From Streptomyces mirabilis (GTDB taxonomy: Bacteria; Actinomycetota; Actinomycetes; Streptomycetales; Streptomycetaceae): 64,000 nt of DNA. Where the stretch lies: positions 6,820,001-6,884,000 of the forward strand of contig NZ_JBCJKP010000001.1 of assembly GCF_039503195.1 (NCBI RefSeq). The letters run 5' to 3'. Position 1 is the first letter of the stretch; every line of letters starts with the position of its first letter. The notes beneath the pieces are model-generated. The model was given only the letters and a program-made list of their open reading frames with translations, was not told the origin of the DNA and did no database searches. Shown in pieces: positions 8,118-17,700 of the stretch. The position numbers and the translations under genes were made by a program.

Positions 8118-9224
8118 GTGCGATCCATCTGGAACGGCGCCATCTCCTTCGGTCTGGTCAGCATCCCGATCAAGGTCGTGAACGCGACGGAGAGCCACTC
8201 GATCTCCTTCCGCCAGGTCCACCTGGACGACGGCGGTCGCATCCGGTACCGCAAGTTCTGCGAACTGGAGGACCGCGAGGTCACCACCGGTGAGATCGGC
8301 AAGGCGTACGAGGACGCGGACGGCACGCTGATCCCGATCACGGACGAGGAACTGTCCGCGCTGCCGATCCCCACCGCGAGGACGATCGAGATCGTGGCGT
8401 TCGTGCCGGCCGAGCGGATCGACCCGCTCCAGATGGACACGGCGTACTACCTGGCCGCGAACGGCGTCCCCGCCACCAAGCCGTACGTCCTGCTGCGCGA
8501 GGCGCTCAAGCGCAGCCAGAAGGTCGCCGTCGCGAAGTTCGCACTGCGCGGGCGGGAGCGGCTCGGCATGCTGCGCGTGGTGGACGACGTGATCGCCATG
8601 CACGGGCTGCTGTGGCCGGACGAGATCCGGTCCACGGAGGAGGTCGCCCCGGACGCGAGCGTGACCGTACGGGACAAGGAACTCGACCTGGCCGACGCCC
8701 TCATGGACACCCTCGGCGAGGTCGAGCTCACCGAACTGCACGACGACTACCGCGAGGCCGTCGAGGAACTCATCGCAGCCAAGGCCTCCGGCGAACTCCC
8801 GGCCGCGCCTCCCGCCGGGGAGCGGGCCGGCGGCAAGGTGCTCGACCTGATGGCCGCCCTGGAGAAGAGTGTGCGCGCGGCCAAGGCGTCCCGGGGCGAG
8901 GAGACGGGCGAGGAGAAGGGCGAGGAAGCCGGGGCGCGGACCGGCGAATCCGCCGAGATCACCCCGCTGCCCTCCCGCAGGTCGGCCCGTACGGCACCCA
9001 AGGAGGTCGGCGGGAAGAAGTCCACGTCGACCGCGAGGAAGACGGCGGCGAAGAAGACGGTCGCGAAGTCCACGGCGAAGTCGACGGGTCAGGCGGCCGG
9101 CAAGGCGACGGCGACCAGGTCCACCGCGAAGAAGACGGCGGCCAAGAAGACGACCGCCAAGAAGGCGACGGGGAAGAAGACGGCCGCGAAGAAGGCCACC
9201 CCGCGGGGACGCGCTTCGGCCTGA
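8118..9224 (+). CDS. ku: Ku DNA end-binding protein
   Basis: 368 residues starting at GTG (VRSIWNGAISFGL, the classic bacterial Ku N-terminus), with AGGAAGG upstream. Residues 1-260 are the Ku core that forms a homodimeric ring on DNA ends. About 110 C-terminal residues form a Lys/Ala/Thr-rich tail (repeats such as AKKTAAKKT), longer than in minimal Ku and likely to bind DNA. It recruits the LigD polymerase, whose gene is divergent. A strong hairpin follows the stop codon. Confidence 0.95.
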   Translation: MRSIWNGAISFGLVSIPIKVVNATESHSISFRQVHLDDGGRIRYRKFCELEDREVTTGEIGKAYEDADGTLIPITDEELSALPIPTARTIEIVAFVPAERIDPLQMDTAYYLAANGVPATKPYVLLREALKRSQKVAVAKFALRGRERLGMLRVVDDVIAMHGLLWPDEIRSTEEVAPDASVTVRDKELDLADALMDTLGEVELTELHDDYREAVEELIAAKASGELPAAPPAGERAGGKVLDLMAALEKSVRAAKASRGEETGEEKGEEAGARTGESAEITPLPSRRSARTAPKEVGGKKSTSTARKTAAKKTVAKSTAKSTGQAAGKATATRSTAKKTAAKKTTAKKATGKKTAAKKATPRGRASA

Positions 9225-9229
9225 CCCCC

Positions 9230-9251
9230 CCGGGGCCCCCGCGGGCCCCGG
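9230..9251 (+). terminator. Hairpin terminator after ku
   Basis: CCGGGGCCC pairs with GGGCCCCGG around a 4-base loop (CCGC), starting six bases after the Ku stop. It lies between convergent genes and may serve both. There is no U-tract, as is common in Streptomyces. Confidence 0.6.
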
Positions 9252-9258
9252 AGCCCCG

Positions 9259-9314
9259 TCACCTCGTACGACTCACCTCGTACGACTCACCTCGTACGAC
9301 TCACGCCGTACGCC
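9259..9314. repeat. Tandem 14-bp repeat at the ku / ketosynthase convergence
   Basis: Three exact copies of TCACCTCGTACGAC are followed by a diverged fourth (TCACGCCGTACGCC) that already encodes the last residues and stop codon of the leftward ketosynthase. The array therefore seems to have been seeded by duplication of that gene's 3' end. Confidence 0.85.
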
Positions 9315-11061
9315 GCAGGGCCAGCACCGCATTGTGGCCGCCGAACCCGAACGAGTTGCTCAGGGCGAGGTCGCCGAGCGCGGGCAGCCGGCGGGGGCGC
9401 TTGGTCACCACGTCCAGGTCGATCGCGTCGTCCTGGTCGTCGCAGCCGATGGTGGGCGGGATGAGGCCGTGGTGGAGGGTGAGCACCGTGGCGACGGCCT
9501 CCACACCGCCCGCGGCTCCCTGGAGATGTCCGAGGTGGCCCTTCAGCGCGGTCACGGGCACGCTCCCGCCGAGCACGGCGCGCAGCGCGCTCGCCTCGGC
9601 GAGGTCGCCGTCGACGGTGGCGGTGGCATGGGCGTTGACGTGGACGACGTCCACGACATGGGCACCGGCGTCGTGGACGGCCCGGCGCAGTGCCAGCGCC
9701 ACGCCGCTGCCGGACGGGTCGGGCGCGGCCATGTGGTGGGCGTCGGCGGACAGTCCCCAGCCCGCGGCCTCGCAGTAGATGCGCGCGCCGCGTGCCCGGG
9801 CGTGCTCCTCGGCCTCCAGGAGCAGGAAGCCCGCGCCCTCGCCGTTCACGAAGCCGTCGCGGTCGCTGGCGAACGGCCGGGAGGGGCTGGTGGATCCGAG
9901 TTCGTGGGTGGAGAGCGCGCGCATGGCGGCGAACGAGGCCATGATCGCGGGGGTGACGACGGCTTCGGCGCCCCCGGCGAGGGCGACGTCCACCCGGCCG
10001 TACCGGATGCGGTCGATGGCCTGTCCGATGGCCTCGGTGCCGGAGGCGCACGCACTGGTCACGGTGCGGGCCTCGCCGGTGATGTGCAGCGCGAGCGACA
10101 CCTGGGAGGCGGCCTGGGAGGGCACGGTCATCGGAGTGGTGAGCGGGGAGACCGCGCGCGGACCCTTGTCCCGCAGCTTGCGGTCGGCGCCGACGAGCAC
10201 GGAGGCGTCACCGAGGATGGCCCCGACCGAGACGCCGACCCGCTCGGGCGCCAGCCCGCTCTCCGTCGTACCGGCCGGGTCCAGCCCGGCGTCCTGCCAG
10301 GCCTCACGGGCGGCGAGCACCGCGAACTGGGCGGACCGGTTCATCCGCCGCGCCTGCGGCCGGGGCAGCAGTCCGACGGGGTCCACGGGCACGCTGCCCG
10401 CGACCCGCACGGGCAGTTCGGCGAACTCCTCGCCCTCCAACTCGCTTATCCCGCACCGGCCCTCGACCAGGCCCCGCCACAGCTCCTCGACCCCGACACC
10501 GAGCGGCGTCACGGCACCGAGCCCGGTGACGACGACCCGGCGGGGTGCGTACGCCTCGGCGGCCCGTCGCGGGCGTGGGTAATGCCGTACGATATATCCC
10601 TTTTGGGCGACTTGTTCGGCCAGGTTCCGCAGTTCCTCGTCGGGGACGGGATTCTCGGCCCGGCGGTCCAGGTCCCGGTGCCAGTGGCCCCATCTGCGGG
10701 TGTACGACTCCTCGACCGCCCGGGGGTCCACGGCGCGCAGTGAGGTGATGCGGTCGCCGTCCCGGAATTCCACCGGGCCGAGGTCGGTGGAGGTGATCTC
10801 GGGAATTGCCCCGACATCCATTCGGCGGCAGGCCGTGGTCACTTGGTGACCGCGTTCGAATACCTTGTCGTGATCAATTCCGCCGAGTGGTGGCCGCAAT
10901 GTCAGGCGAATGGTGTGGGGGGTCTCGGGCAGGGTGTGCATCACCACGTACCAGGTGTTCTCCGCCACATCCTGTTCGGACAGGGCGACCAGATCACCGG
11001 GGATCACTTCGGCGACGGTGACGGCGTGGGGCTGTACGGGAACGTCGGACGAACGGTGCAT
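9301..11061 (-). CDS. Beta-ketoacyl synthase with a 170-residue N-terminal extension
   Basis: 586 residues from the ATG giving MHRSSDVPV; a TTG 51 bp upstream is a weaker alternative. The last 415 residues are a complete ketosynthase: RRVVVTGLGAVTPLG opens it near 170, the active Cys is in TSACASG near 336, and the two His are in NAHATAT (about 477) and LKGHLGHLQ (about 511). All three catalytic residues are present, so it should carry out decarboxylative condensation. The N-terminal extension (VTVAEVIPGDLVAL, ENTWYVVM, KVFERGHQV) looks like a small beta-rich domain not normally found on such enzymes; I cannot name it. It is the last gene of the diaminopropionate/NRPS cluster. No acyltransferase, ketoreductase or ACP partner is nearby, so its substrate must be loaded elsewhere. 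Confidence 0.85.
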   Translation of the reverse strand: MHRSSDVPVQPHAVTVAEVIPGDLVALSEQDVAENTWYVVMHTLPETPHTIRLTLRPPLGGIDHDKVFERGHQVTTACRRMDVGAIPEITSTDLGPVEFRDGDRITSLRAVDPRAVEESYTRRWGHWHRDLDRRAENPVPDEELRNLAEQVAQKGYIVRHYPRPRRAAEAYAPRRVVVTGLGAVTPLGVGVEELWRGLVEGRCGISELEGEEFAELPVRVAGSVPVDPVGLLPRPQARRMNRSAQFAVLAAREAWQDAGLDPAGTTESGLAPERVGVSVGAILGDASVLVGADRKLRDKGPRAVSPLTTPMTVPSQAASQVSLALHITGEARTVTSACASGTEAIGQAIDRIRYGRVDVALAGGAEAVVTPAIMASFAAMRALSTHELGSTSPSRPFASDRDGFVNGEGAGFLLLEAEEHARARGARIYCEAAGWGLSADAHHMAAPDPSGSGVALALRRAVHDAGAHVVDVVHVNAHATATVDGDLAEASALRAVLGGSVPVTALKGHLGHLQGAAGGVEAVATVLTLHHGLIPPTIGCDDQDDAIDLDVVTKRPRRLPALGDLALSNSFGFGGHNAVLALRRTA

Positions 11062-11323
11062 GGGGAGCGATTGCTTTCTGTGGGGATTTCCGTCCCCAAC
11101 TTTCGGTGACAAAATAGGAATTGCCTAGATGTCCCCATCACATAGTGGGCAACGTCACCGAAAACAGCGATCAGTATGTCGCTCCCGTACCTCCAACACC
11201 TCCCTTGGTCGGACAACCGAATCCCGTGGCCGCCGAGTTCGTCGAAGTGCCGCCCCGCTGTGGGCGGCCCGGGCCGCGGGGCCCGGCACGTACCGGACCC
11301 CGCCCACCCGTGAAGACAGGGCC

Positions 11324-12409
11324 CTAGCTCTTACGGTCCTGGAGCTGAGGGCGTTGGCTCTTGTCGCGCTCGCCGTTCTGGAGGTCGTCCGGCCGGCCCC
11401 ACCGTGTCGGTGGCGTGGGGCAGGGCGCCCAGGATTCGGCGGCGATCTCTTCGGAGTTGAGCACGTCGTCGCCGTAGAGATCCCGCAGCCAACTGGCCTG
11501 GTAGATGGTGTCGAGGTAGCGCTCGCCGAGGTCCGGACCGATGGCCACGGCGGTGAGTTCGCGTGCGTCGTGCCGGCTCAACCAGTCGGTCGCGCCGCTG
11601 ACCACCGTGCCGGTGGAGCCGCCGAACACGAACCCGCTCCTGGCCAGCCGGTGGCAGGTACGGACGGTGTCCCTCTCCTCGACTCGTATCACTTCGTCCA
11701 CGTAGGACTCGTCGAGCAGCGGCGGGCGCATGCTCATCCCGAGGCCCGGAATCATGCGGCGGCCGGGCGGACCTCCGAAGGACACCGAGCCCACGCTGTC
11801 CACCGCGACGACCCGCACCGGCCGGTGCCACTCCCGGAAGTAGCGCGCGCAGCCCATCAGGGTGCCGGTGGTGCCGGCGCCGACGAACAACACGTCCAGT
11901 TGCGGGAACTGACGGGCGATCTCCGGCGCCGTCCTGCGGTAGTGCGCCTTCCAGTTGCTCGGGTTGGTGTACTGACTGAGCCACACATACCGGTCGTCGG
12001 AGGCGCACAGCGCACGCACGTACTCGATCCGCGCGCCGAGATAGCCGCCGTTGCTCTCCTGCTGACCGGCGATCATGTGCACCTGGCTGCCCAGGGCCTC
12101 CATCATCATCCTGGTCGACAGGTTGCCGCGGGAGTCCGTCACGCACAGGAACCGATAACCCTTGCTCGCCGCGATCATGCTCAGCGCCACGCCGAGGTTC
12201 CCGGACGAGGACTCGACCAGGATCGAATCCGGCTTCAGAACTCCGTCCCGCTCGGCGGCCTCCACCATCTCGAGGGCGGCCTTCATCTTGATGGAACCGG
12301 CGAAGTTGAAGCCCTCGCACTTCAGGAAGAGCGAGTGCCCGATGATCGCCCGGAGGTCGACATAGAGATCCTCTTCGTTGAAGGCCTGGGGAACGGAAAT
12401 GACGGGCAC
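11324..12409 (-). CDS. sbnA: SbnA-like PLP enzyme: N-(2-amino-2-carboxyethyl)-L-glutamate synthase
   Basis: 361 residues of the cysteine-synthase (fold type II) PLP family. The PLP lysine is in GSIKMKAAL near residue 42, and the phosphate/substrate loop is SSSGNLGVAL. Family knowledge: SbnA-type enzymes replace the phosphate of O-phospho-L-serine with the amino group of glutamate, giving the precursor that SbnB cleaves to L-2,3-diaminopropionate. The adjacency of the SbnB homologue supports this over ordinary cysteine synthesis. The start is GTG with GAGGAG six bases upstream. About 35 C-terminal residues are polar and probably disordered. It lies 157 bp after the sbnB-like gene and 262 bp before the ketosynthase gene, so extra promoters are possible. 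Confidence 0.88.
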   Translation of the reverse strand: MPVISVPQAFNEEDLYVDLRAIIGHSLFLKCEGFNFAGSIKMKAALEMVEAAERDGVLKPDSILVESSSGNLGVALSMIAASKGYRFLCVTDSRGNLSTRMMMEALGSQVHMIAGQQESNGGYLGARIEYVRALCASDDRYVWLSQYTNPSNWKAHYRRTAPEIARQFPQLDVLFVGAGTTGTLMGCARYFREWHRPVRVVAVDSVGSVSFGGPPGRRMIPGLGMSMRPPLLDESYVDEVIRVEERDTVRTCHRLARSGFVFGGSTGTVVSGATDWLSRHDARELTAVAIGPDLGERYLDTIYQASWLRDLYGDDVLNSEEIAAESWAPCPTPPTRWGRPDDLQNGERDKSQRPQLQDRKS

Positions 12410-12566
12410 GACGGTCTCCTCAATCTGGAGCAGAGCACTTTCGGAATGTCCGTCCGACCGTGGGCGGGCTTCTTCGCTGTTTCGGGCGGGAGGCCGTGTC
12501 CATCCGGGTCGGACAGGGCCCTGCGTCAGGGGCCGCTGTTTTCTGCGGCCCGGGGTCGAGGCCGGC

Positions 12567-13661
12567 TCATCCGTACCGGCTCAGTTCGTGGAAGAAGTCG
12601 TCGACGACGTGCAGTTCGCCGCAGCGGGCCACTTCGTCGTAGACGTACTTGCCGACCGCGAGGTCGAGCACCCCGAGGCCGAAGGGCGAGAACACCACCG
12701 GCCGGTCCGCCGGCACGGTCACCCGCCCGGCCATCACGTCGTCCAACGTGCCGTGCACGAAGTCCCGGTTGCCCGTGAGCTGCTCGGCCAGATGCGGCGA
12801 GGTGTCGGCCTTCAGGCAGTGCTCGATGTCGTCGACGATGTTGGTCGAGGCGAGCAGGATCTCCGGTGTGAGGTCGCGCAGCGACACATGTAGTACCACA
12901 GGATTGTGTTCGAACCAGGACAAATCGCCGACGTGCGGCTGCCCGGCGACAGTGGCGAAGACCACCAGGTCGCTGTTGCGGATCAACTGCTCGGCGCTGT
13001 CGTGCACGGTGATCCGGCCGGTGGCGCCCGACTGCTCCAGGTAGCACCGGAAACCCGCCGCGCTGTCGGTGGACAGGTCGTGCACACCGATCTCGTCGAA
13101 CGACCAGCCGGTGCCGACCAGGAAGGTGTGGATGTACCGGGCGATCAGGCCCACCCCGAAGAAGCCGACCCGCGTCGGTCGCGGCCGGTCACGGCTGAGC
13201 CGGTCGGCGGCCGCCGCGGCCGACGCGGCCGTCCTGGTGGCGCTGATGATCGAGCTCTCCAGACAGGCGAACGGGTAGCCGGTGTCATGGTCGTTGAGGA
13301 TCAGTACGGCCGAGGCCCTCGGGATACCGGCCGCCACGTTCTCCGGGAAGCTGGAGATCCATTTCAGGCCGTCCACCCGTACCTCCCCGCCGATCGAGGC
13401 GGGCAGCGCGATGATCCGGGAGGACGGACGGTCGGGGAACCGCAGGAAGTACGACGGCGGGTTCACCGAGTCACCGGCGCCGTGCACCCGGTAGGTGGCC
13501 TCGACCAACTCCACGATCTGCTTCTCGCGTCCGCGCAGCGCGCGCTGGACCTGGGCGCCGGGGATCACCGCGAAGGGCGGCACGGTGATGGGCGCGGCCG
13601 GAGTGGACTTCGGCGCGGATTCCGGTGCGGATGGTGACGTGGTGGAACGGGTGGTGGTCAT
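12567..13661 (-). CDS. sbnB: SbnB-like dehydrogenase (ornithine cyclodeaminase family) for diaminopropionate
   Basis: 364 residues. After a 40-residue Ser/Pro/Thr leader comes an ornithine-cyclodeaminase/mu-crystallin fold. It has RIIALPASIGGE for the substrate side and a Rossmann motif VGFFGVGLIARYI, then VVFATVAGQPHV. SbnB-type enzymes use NAD+ to split N-(2-amino-2-carboxyethyl)-glutamate into L-2,3-diaminopropionate and 2-oxoglutarate. The ATG overlaps the stop of the TauD-like gene by 4 bp, so both are co-translated. The 2-oxoglutarate released could feed that oxygenase. Equivalent pairs occur in staphyloferrin B, zwittermicin, viomycin and capreomycin pathways. Confidence 0.88.
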   Translation of the reverse strand: MTTTRSTTSPSAPESAPKSTPAAPITVPPFAVIPGAQVQRALRGREKQIVELVEATYRVHGAGDSVNPPSYFLRFPDRPSSRIIALPASIGGEVRVDGLKWISSFPENVAAGIPRASAVLILNDHDTGYPFACLESSIISATRTAASAAAAADRLSRDRPRPTRVGFFGVGLIARYIHTFLVGTGWSFDEIGVHDLSTDSAAGFRCYLEQSGATGRITVHDSAEQLIRNSDLVVFATVAGQPHVGDLSWFEHNPVVLHVSLRDLTPEILLASTNIVDDIEHCLKADTSPHLAEQLTGNRDFVHGTLDDVMAGRVTVPADRPVVFSPFGLGVLDLAVGKYVYDEVARCGELHVVDDFFHELSRYG

Positions 13662-14662
13662 GACGCGGTCACCTCGACGGTGGGGGAGCAGTCGGTCAGA
13701 CGCACCGGGTCGGCCAGGGCCACGAGCACTTCGCGTGGTCCCTCGAAGGGCTCCCTGCTGTGCGCGGTGCGGATGTTGTCGACGAGCATCAGGTCGCCGG
13801 CCTGCCACGGCTCACGTGCGGTGTGGGCCTCGTAGACGCTGTTGAGCAGCTCCACGACGTCCTCGCCGATCGGGTCGCCGTTGCCGAAGCGGGTGTTGAA
13901 CGGCAGCCCGTCGGCCCCGTAGACGTCCATCAGGTACTCACGCACCTCGGGGGCCATCGTCCACTCGTTGAGGAACGCGATCTGGTTGAACCAGCAGCGG
14001 CGGCCGGTGACCGGGTGGCGCACCACGGCACTGCGGCGCTGTCGGGTGCGCAGCCCACCGTCGGGCTGCCACTCGAACGCGATCTCGTTGGCGCGGCAGT
14101 AGCTCTCGACGGCAGCACGGTCCTCGGTGCCGAACGCCTCGGCCACGGACGCCCCGATCTCGTCGTTGTAGCTGCGGGTGAGCAGCCAGCCCTCGCGCTC
14201 GAACCGCTCGGTCAACTCGGCGGGCAGCGCGTCGAGCACGGTCGGCGCGTCGGCCACCGCGGTCGCCCCGCCGTCGGTGGGCGCGCTCAGACAGGCGAAC
14301 ATCATCAGGCTGGGGAACTCGAGCGTGTAGCTCAGTTCGTGGTGCATGCACATCGGCTGGTTCGGCGGCCACTTCGTCGAGGAGTACACACCGTCGGAGT
14401 AGGTCCGTCGGGGTGCGAAGACCTCTTTCTCGGTCATCAGACCGGTGGCGAGCTTCGAGAAGACGGCACCGGTCTCGGCCGCGTCACGCAGCCCGAGACC
14501 GCGGATCAGGACGCAGCCGTGCTCGGCGACGACGGCGCGCAGCGCGTCCCGGTGCGCGGCTGCCCAGCCCGCCGCGCCACCGGTGACCTCGGCCCGCAGG
14601 AGCGGAGGTCTGCCGGGCTGCAGTTCCACGTCGACCATCGACGCCGTGGAAGTGGACGACAT
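13658..14662 (-). CDS. TauD/TfdA-like Fe(II)/2-oxoglutarate oxygenase
   Basis: 334 residues from an ATG preceded by GGAAAGGAAATCGAG; this start is much better supported than one 51 bp upstream. The metal site is visible as HxE in CMHHELSYT and a distal His in VDNIRTAHSREPF, followed by the oxoglutarate-binding Arg region. The sequence resembles the clavaminate-synthase-like group that hydroxylates free or carrier-bound amino acids. In this cluster the likely substrate is diaminopropionate, or the amino acid activated by the NRPS, but this is inference. It overlaps sbnB and lies 107 bp after the NRPS gene, a gap filled with 12-base repeats. Confidence 0.88.
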   Translation of the reverse strand: MSSTSTASMVDVELQPGRPPLLRAEVTGGAAGWAAAHRDALRAVVAEHGCVLIRGLGLRDAAETGAVFSKLATGLMTEKEVFAPRRTYSDGVYSSTKWPPNQPMCMHHELSYTLEFPSLMMFACLSAPTDGGATAVADAPTVLDALPAELTERFEREGWLLTRSYNDEIGASVAEAFGTEDRAAVESYCRANEIAFEWQPDGGLRTRQRRSAVVRHPVTGRRCWFNQIAFLNEWTMAPEVREYLMDVYGADGLPFNTRFGNGDPIGEDVVELLNSVYEAHTAREPWQAGDLMLVDNIRTAHSREPFEGPREVLVALADPVRLTDCSPTVEVTAS

Positions 14663-14715
14663 CTCGATTTCCTTTCCGTAGCCACTCAGTCGGTTGTCAC
14701 TCGGGTCAGTCACTC

Positions 14716-14769
14716 GTCGGTTGTCATCCGTCAGTTGTCATGGGTCGGTTGTCACTGGTCAGTTGTCAC
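14716..14769. repeat. 12-base repeats at 14-bp pitch between NRPS and oxygenase genes
   Basis: Four copies of GTC(A/G)GTTGTCA(C/T) start at 14716, 14730, 14744 and 14758, and a fifth unphased copy is at 14689. They lie in the short gap between the NRPS stop and the oxygenase start. They could be regulator binding sites or simply a slipped-strand repeat; no known box is matched. Confidence 0.8.
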
Positions 14770-17700
14770 TCAGGAAGGAGCGAACAGTTCGGCGGCGCGC
14801 AGAACGGCCTGTGCCGCTTCGACCGGACGGGTGCGCGGGAAGTAGTGGCCGCCGTCGGCGAGCTCGTGCAGATCGACCTGTTCGGCCAGTAGCTGCCAGT
14901 CGCGGTAGCGCTGCGGGTGGTCCGCGGTGCTCGGGTCGTCGGCGGCGACGACCACGGTGACCGGAGCGGACAGCTTCGGCGTCGGCGGATCGTCCAGGAG
15001 GTCGGCGAAACAGCGGTGTGCGGACACACAGTCGTGCCGATAGGCGGCACCCACGTGCTCGGCGTGCCCCGTGTCCAGCTCGCCGAGTTCGGTGTAGCCG
15101 CTGGCCGCGCTCAGCCGCGCGGCGATCTCGGCGTCGCTCAGTGCCGTCAGCTCGTCGATGGCGGCGCGCCGCCGGGCGGCGTCGCCGAGCAGTTGCGCGC
15201 CGAGGAACACCCGCTGGACGTCCACCCCGCGCTCCTGGAGCCGTCTGGCCGTCTCCACGGCCGGCGCGGCGCCCGAGGAGTGGCCCCACAGCAGGATCCT
15301 GGTCAGGCCACGCCGGACGATCTCGTCGACGACCTGTTCGACCACCTGTGTCATCGGTGCGAACGGTTCGCGGTCGGCGGCCACGTCGTGACCGGGCAGC
15401 TCGACGGCGTAGACGGCGGGCCCGCCGGGCGGCAGCGCCCTGGCCAGCGGCTGGAAGTTCACCGCGTTGCCACCGGCGTACGGGAAGCACACCAGGGCCC
15501 CGCCCCGCGCGTCGTCCGATTCCGACAGCGGGTGCAGCAGCCCGGGGCGCCGCTCGGACCTGCCGTCGACCAGCGCGGCCAGGTCGGCGAGGACCGGGTG
15601 TGCGGTGACGTCCTTGAGGGACACCGCGCGGTCCAGGGTGATGGCGAGCTTCACCGCCGAGAGGGAGGTGCCGCCGCGGTCGAAGAAGTGGTCGCGGCGT
15701 CCGATCCGGTCCTGCGGGACGCCGAGGACCTTCGCCCAGGCGGCCGCCAGCCGGTGTTCGGTCGGCGTGTTCGGCGCGTGGTAGTCGTCCTGGACGACGT
15801 CGAGCTCTCCGGCGAGCGCCTGCAGGGTCTTCCTGTCGATCTTGCTGTTGGCGGTCAGCGGCAGGCTTTCACGCCAGTGGAAGGCCGACGGGACCATGTA
15901 CTCGGGCAGCGACTCGGCGAGCCGGGCCGGCAGGACGTCGTCGTCGAGGGCTTGCGGGCCCGAGTAGAACGCCACCAGGTGCTTGCTCTGGTCGGCCCGC
16001 TCGGCGACGACCACCGCGCCGTCGCGCACCCCCGGCACCCGCAACAGGGTGTTCTCGATCTCGCCGATCTCGATCCGGAAGCCGCGGATCTTGACCTGGG
16101 TGTCCCGGCGGCCGAGGAACTCCAGCTTGCCCCCGGGCTGCCAGCGGCCGTAGTCGCCGCCCCGGTAGAGCCGGGCGCCCTCACGGTGCGGATCGTTCAG
16201 ATAGGCCTGCCGGGTGCGCTCGGGGTCGTTGATGTAGCCGCGGCCGACGCAGACGCCGGAGAACACGATCAGACCGGGGGCGCCGAGCGGCACCGGGGTG
16301 AGGTGTTCGTCGACGACGTAGACGCGTACGTTGTTGACGGCGCGGCCGAGCAGGATGCGGTCCGGCGCCCGGTCCATGACCTCGTGGTTGGTGTCGTCCG
16401 AGGTCTCGGTCAGCCCGTAGGCGTTGACCAGCCTGATCCCGGGCTGGACGGCGAACCAGCGCTCCGTGAGCTCCTTCTTCAACGCCTCGCCGGTGACCGA
16501 CACGCATCGCAGGTCCGGCAGCTCGCGGGGGTGCTGCCGCAGACAGGACACGACGACGTCCAGGTACGAGGGCACGACCTGGAGGACGGCGACCCGGCCT
16601 TCGACGATCTTGTCGACGAACCGCTGTACGTCGAGGATCACCTCCTGCTCCACCAGCAGGGTCTGCCCGCCGACCAGGAGCCCGGACACCAGTTGCCACA
16701 GGGAGATGTCGAAGCACTGGGGCGCGGTCTGCGCGACCACCTGTCCCTCGCCGAGTTCCAGGTCGTCGATCTTGGCGTAGAGGTGGTTGAGCATCCCCGC
16801 GTGCTCGCACATCGCGCCCTTCGGCTCACCCGTGGAGCCGGAGGTGAAGTAGATGTAGGCGAGTTGGTCCGGTGCGACGGGCACGCCCGGATCGTCGTCG
16901 GCGTGGTCCTCCGCGTAGGCCGCGTCGATGAGGACCTTCCCGATCCCGGGCAGGGACTCCAGGGCCTGGTCGAGGGTGGTGGTGCTGCCGTGCTCGGTCA
17001 GCACGAGGGCGCACCCGGCGCGCGTGAGGGTGGTGGCGATGCGGCCGGCCGGGAAGTGCGGCTCGATGGGCAGGTACACGCCCCCGGCCTTGAAGACCGC
17101 CAGCACGGCGGCCGGCCAGTCCAGGTTGCGTTCGGTCACCACCGCGACCACGCCCTCCCGGCGCAGCCCGCGCGCCAGCAGCGCGCGTGCCAGCCGGTTG
17201 GCCCGGGCGTTGAGCTCGCGGTAGGTCCACCGCCGTTCACCGTGTACGGCCGCGACGGCGTCCGGGTGTTCCCGCACCCGCTGTTCGAACAGCTCGTGCA
17301 TCCGGCGGTCGGGCAGCTCCCGGCGGGGTCCGGCGAGCCCTTCGAGCTGGAAGTGGAGTTCCTCGGCGGAGAGCAGGCCCTGCCGTCCGTGCTCGGCGTC
17401 CGGACCGACGGCGATCAGGGCGAGCGCGGTGACGTGGTAACCGGCGATCCGGGCGGCGCAGTCCGCGTCGAGTACGTCGGTCCGGTAGCGCAGCCGCAGC
17501 ACGAGCCGGTCGTCCCGCCACGAGAACCCGATCCGCACCACGGTGTCCTCGGCCAGGTCACCGCCCACACCGCCCGGATCGAAGACAGCCTCGAACGGCG
17601 GTTCGGTCAGGCCGAGTTCGCGCCTGAGGTCGTCGACCGGGAAGTCCTGGTGCGCCAACAGCTCCGACGCGGCCTGATGGGCGTTCAGCAGCAGCGTCCG

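Noticed and set aside
11324..12409. Housekeeping cysteine synthase
   Set aside because: The PLP fold is shared, but the adjacent SbnB homologue and NRPS genes point to diaminopropionate synthesis.
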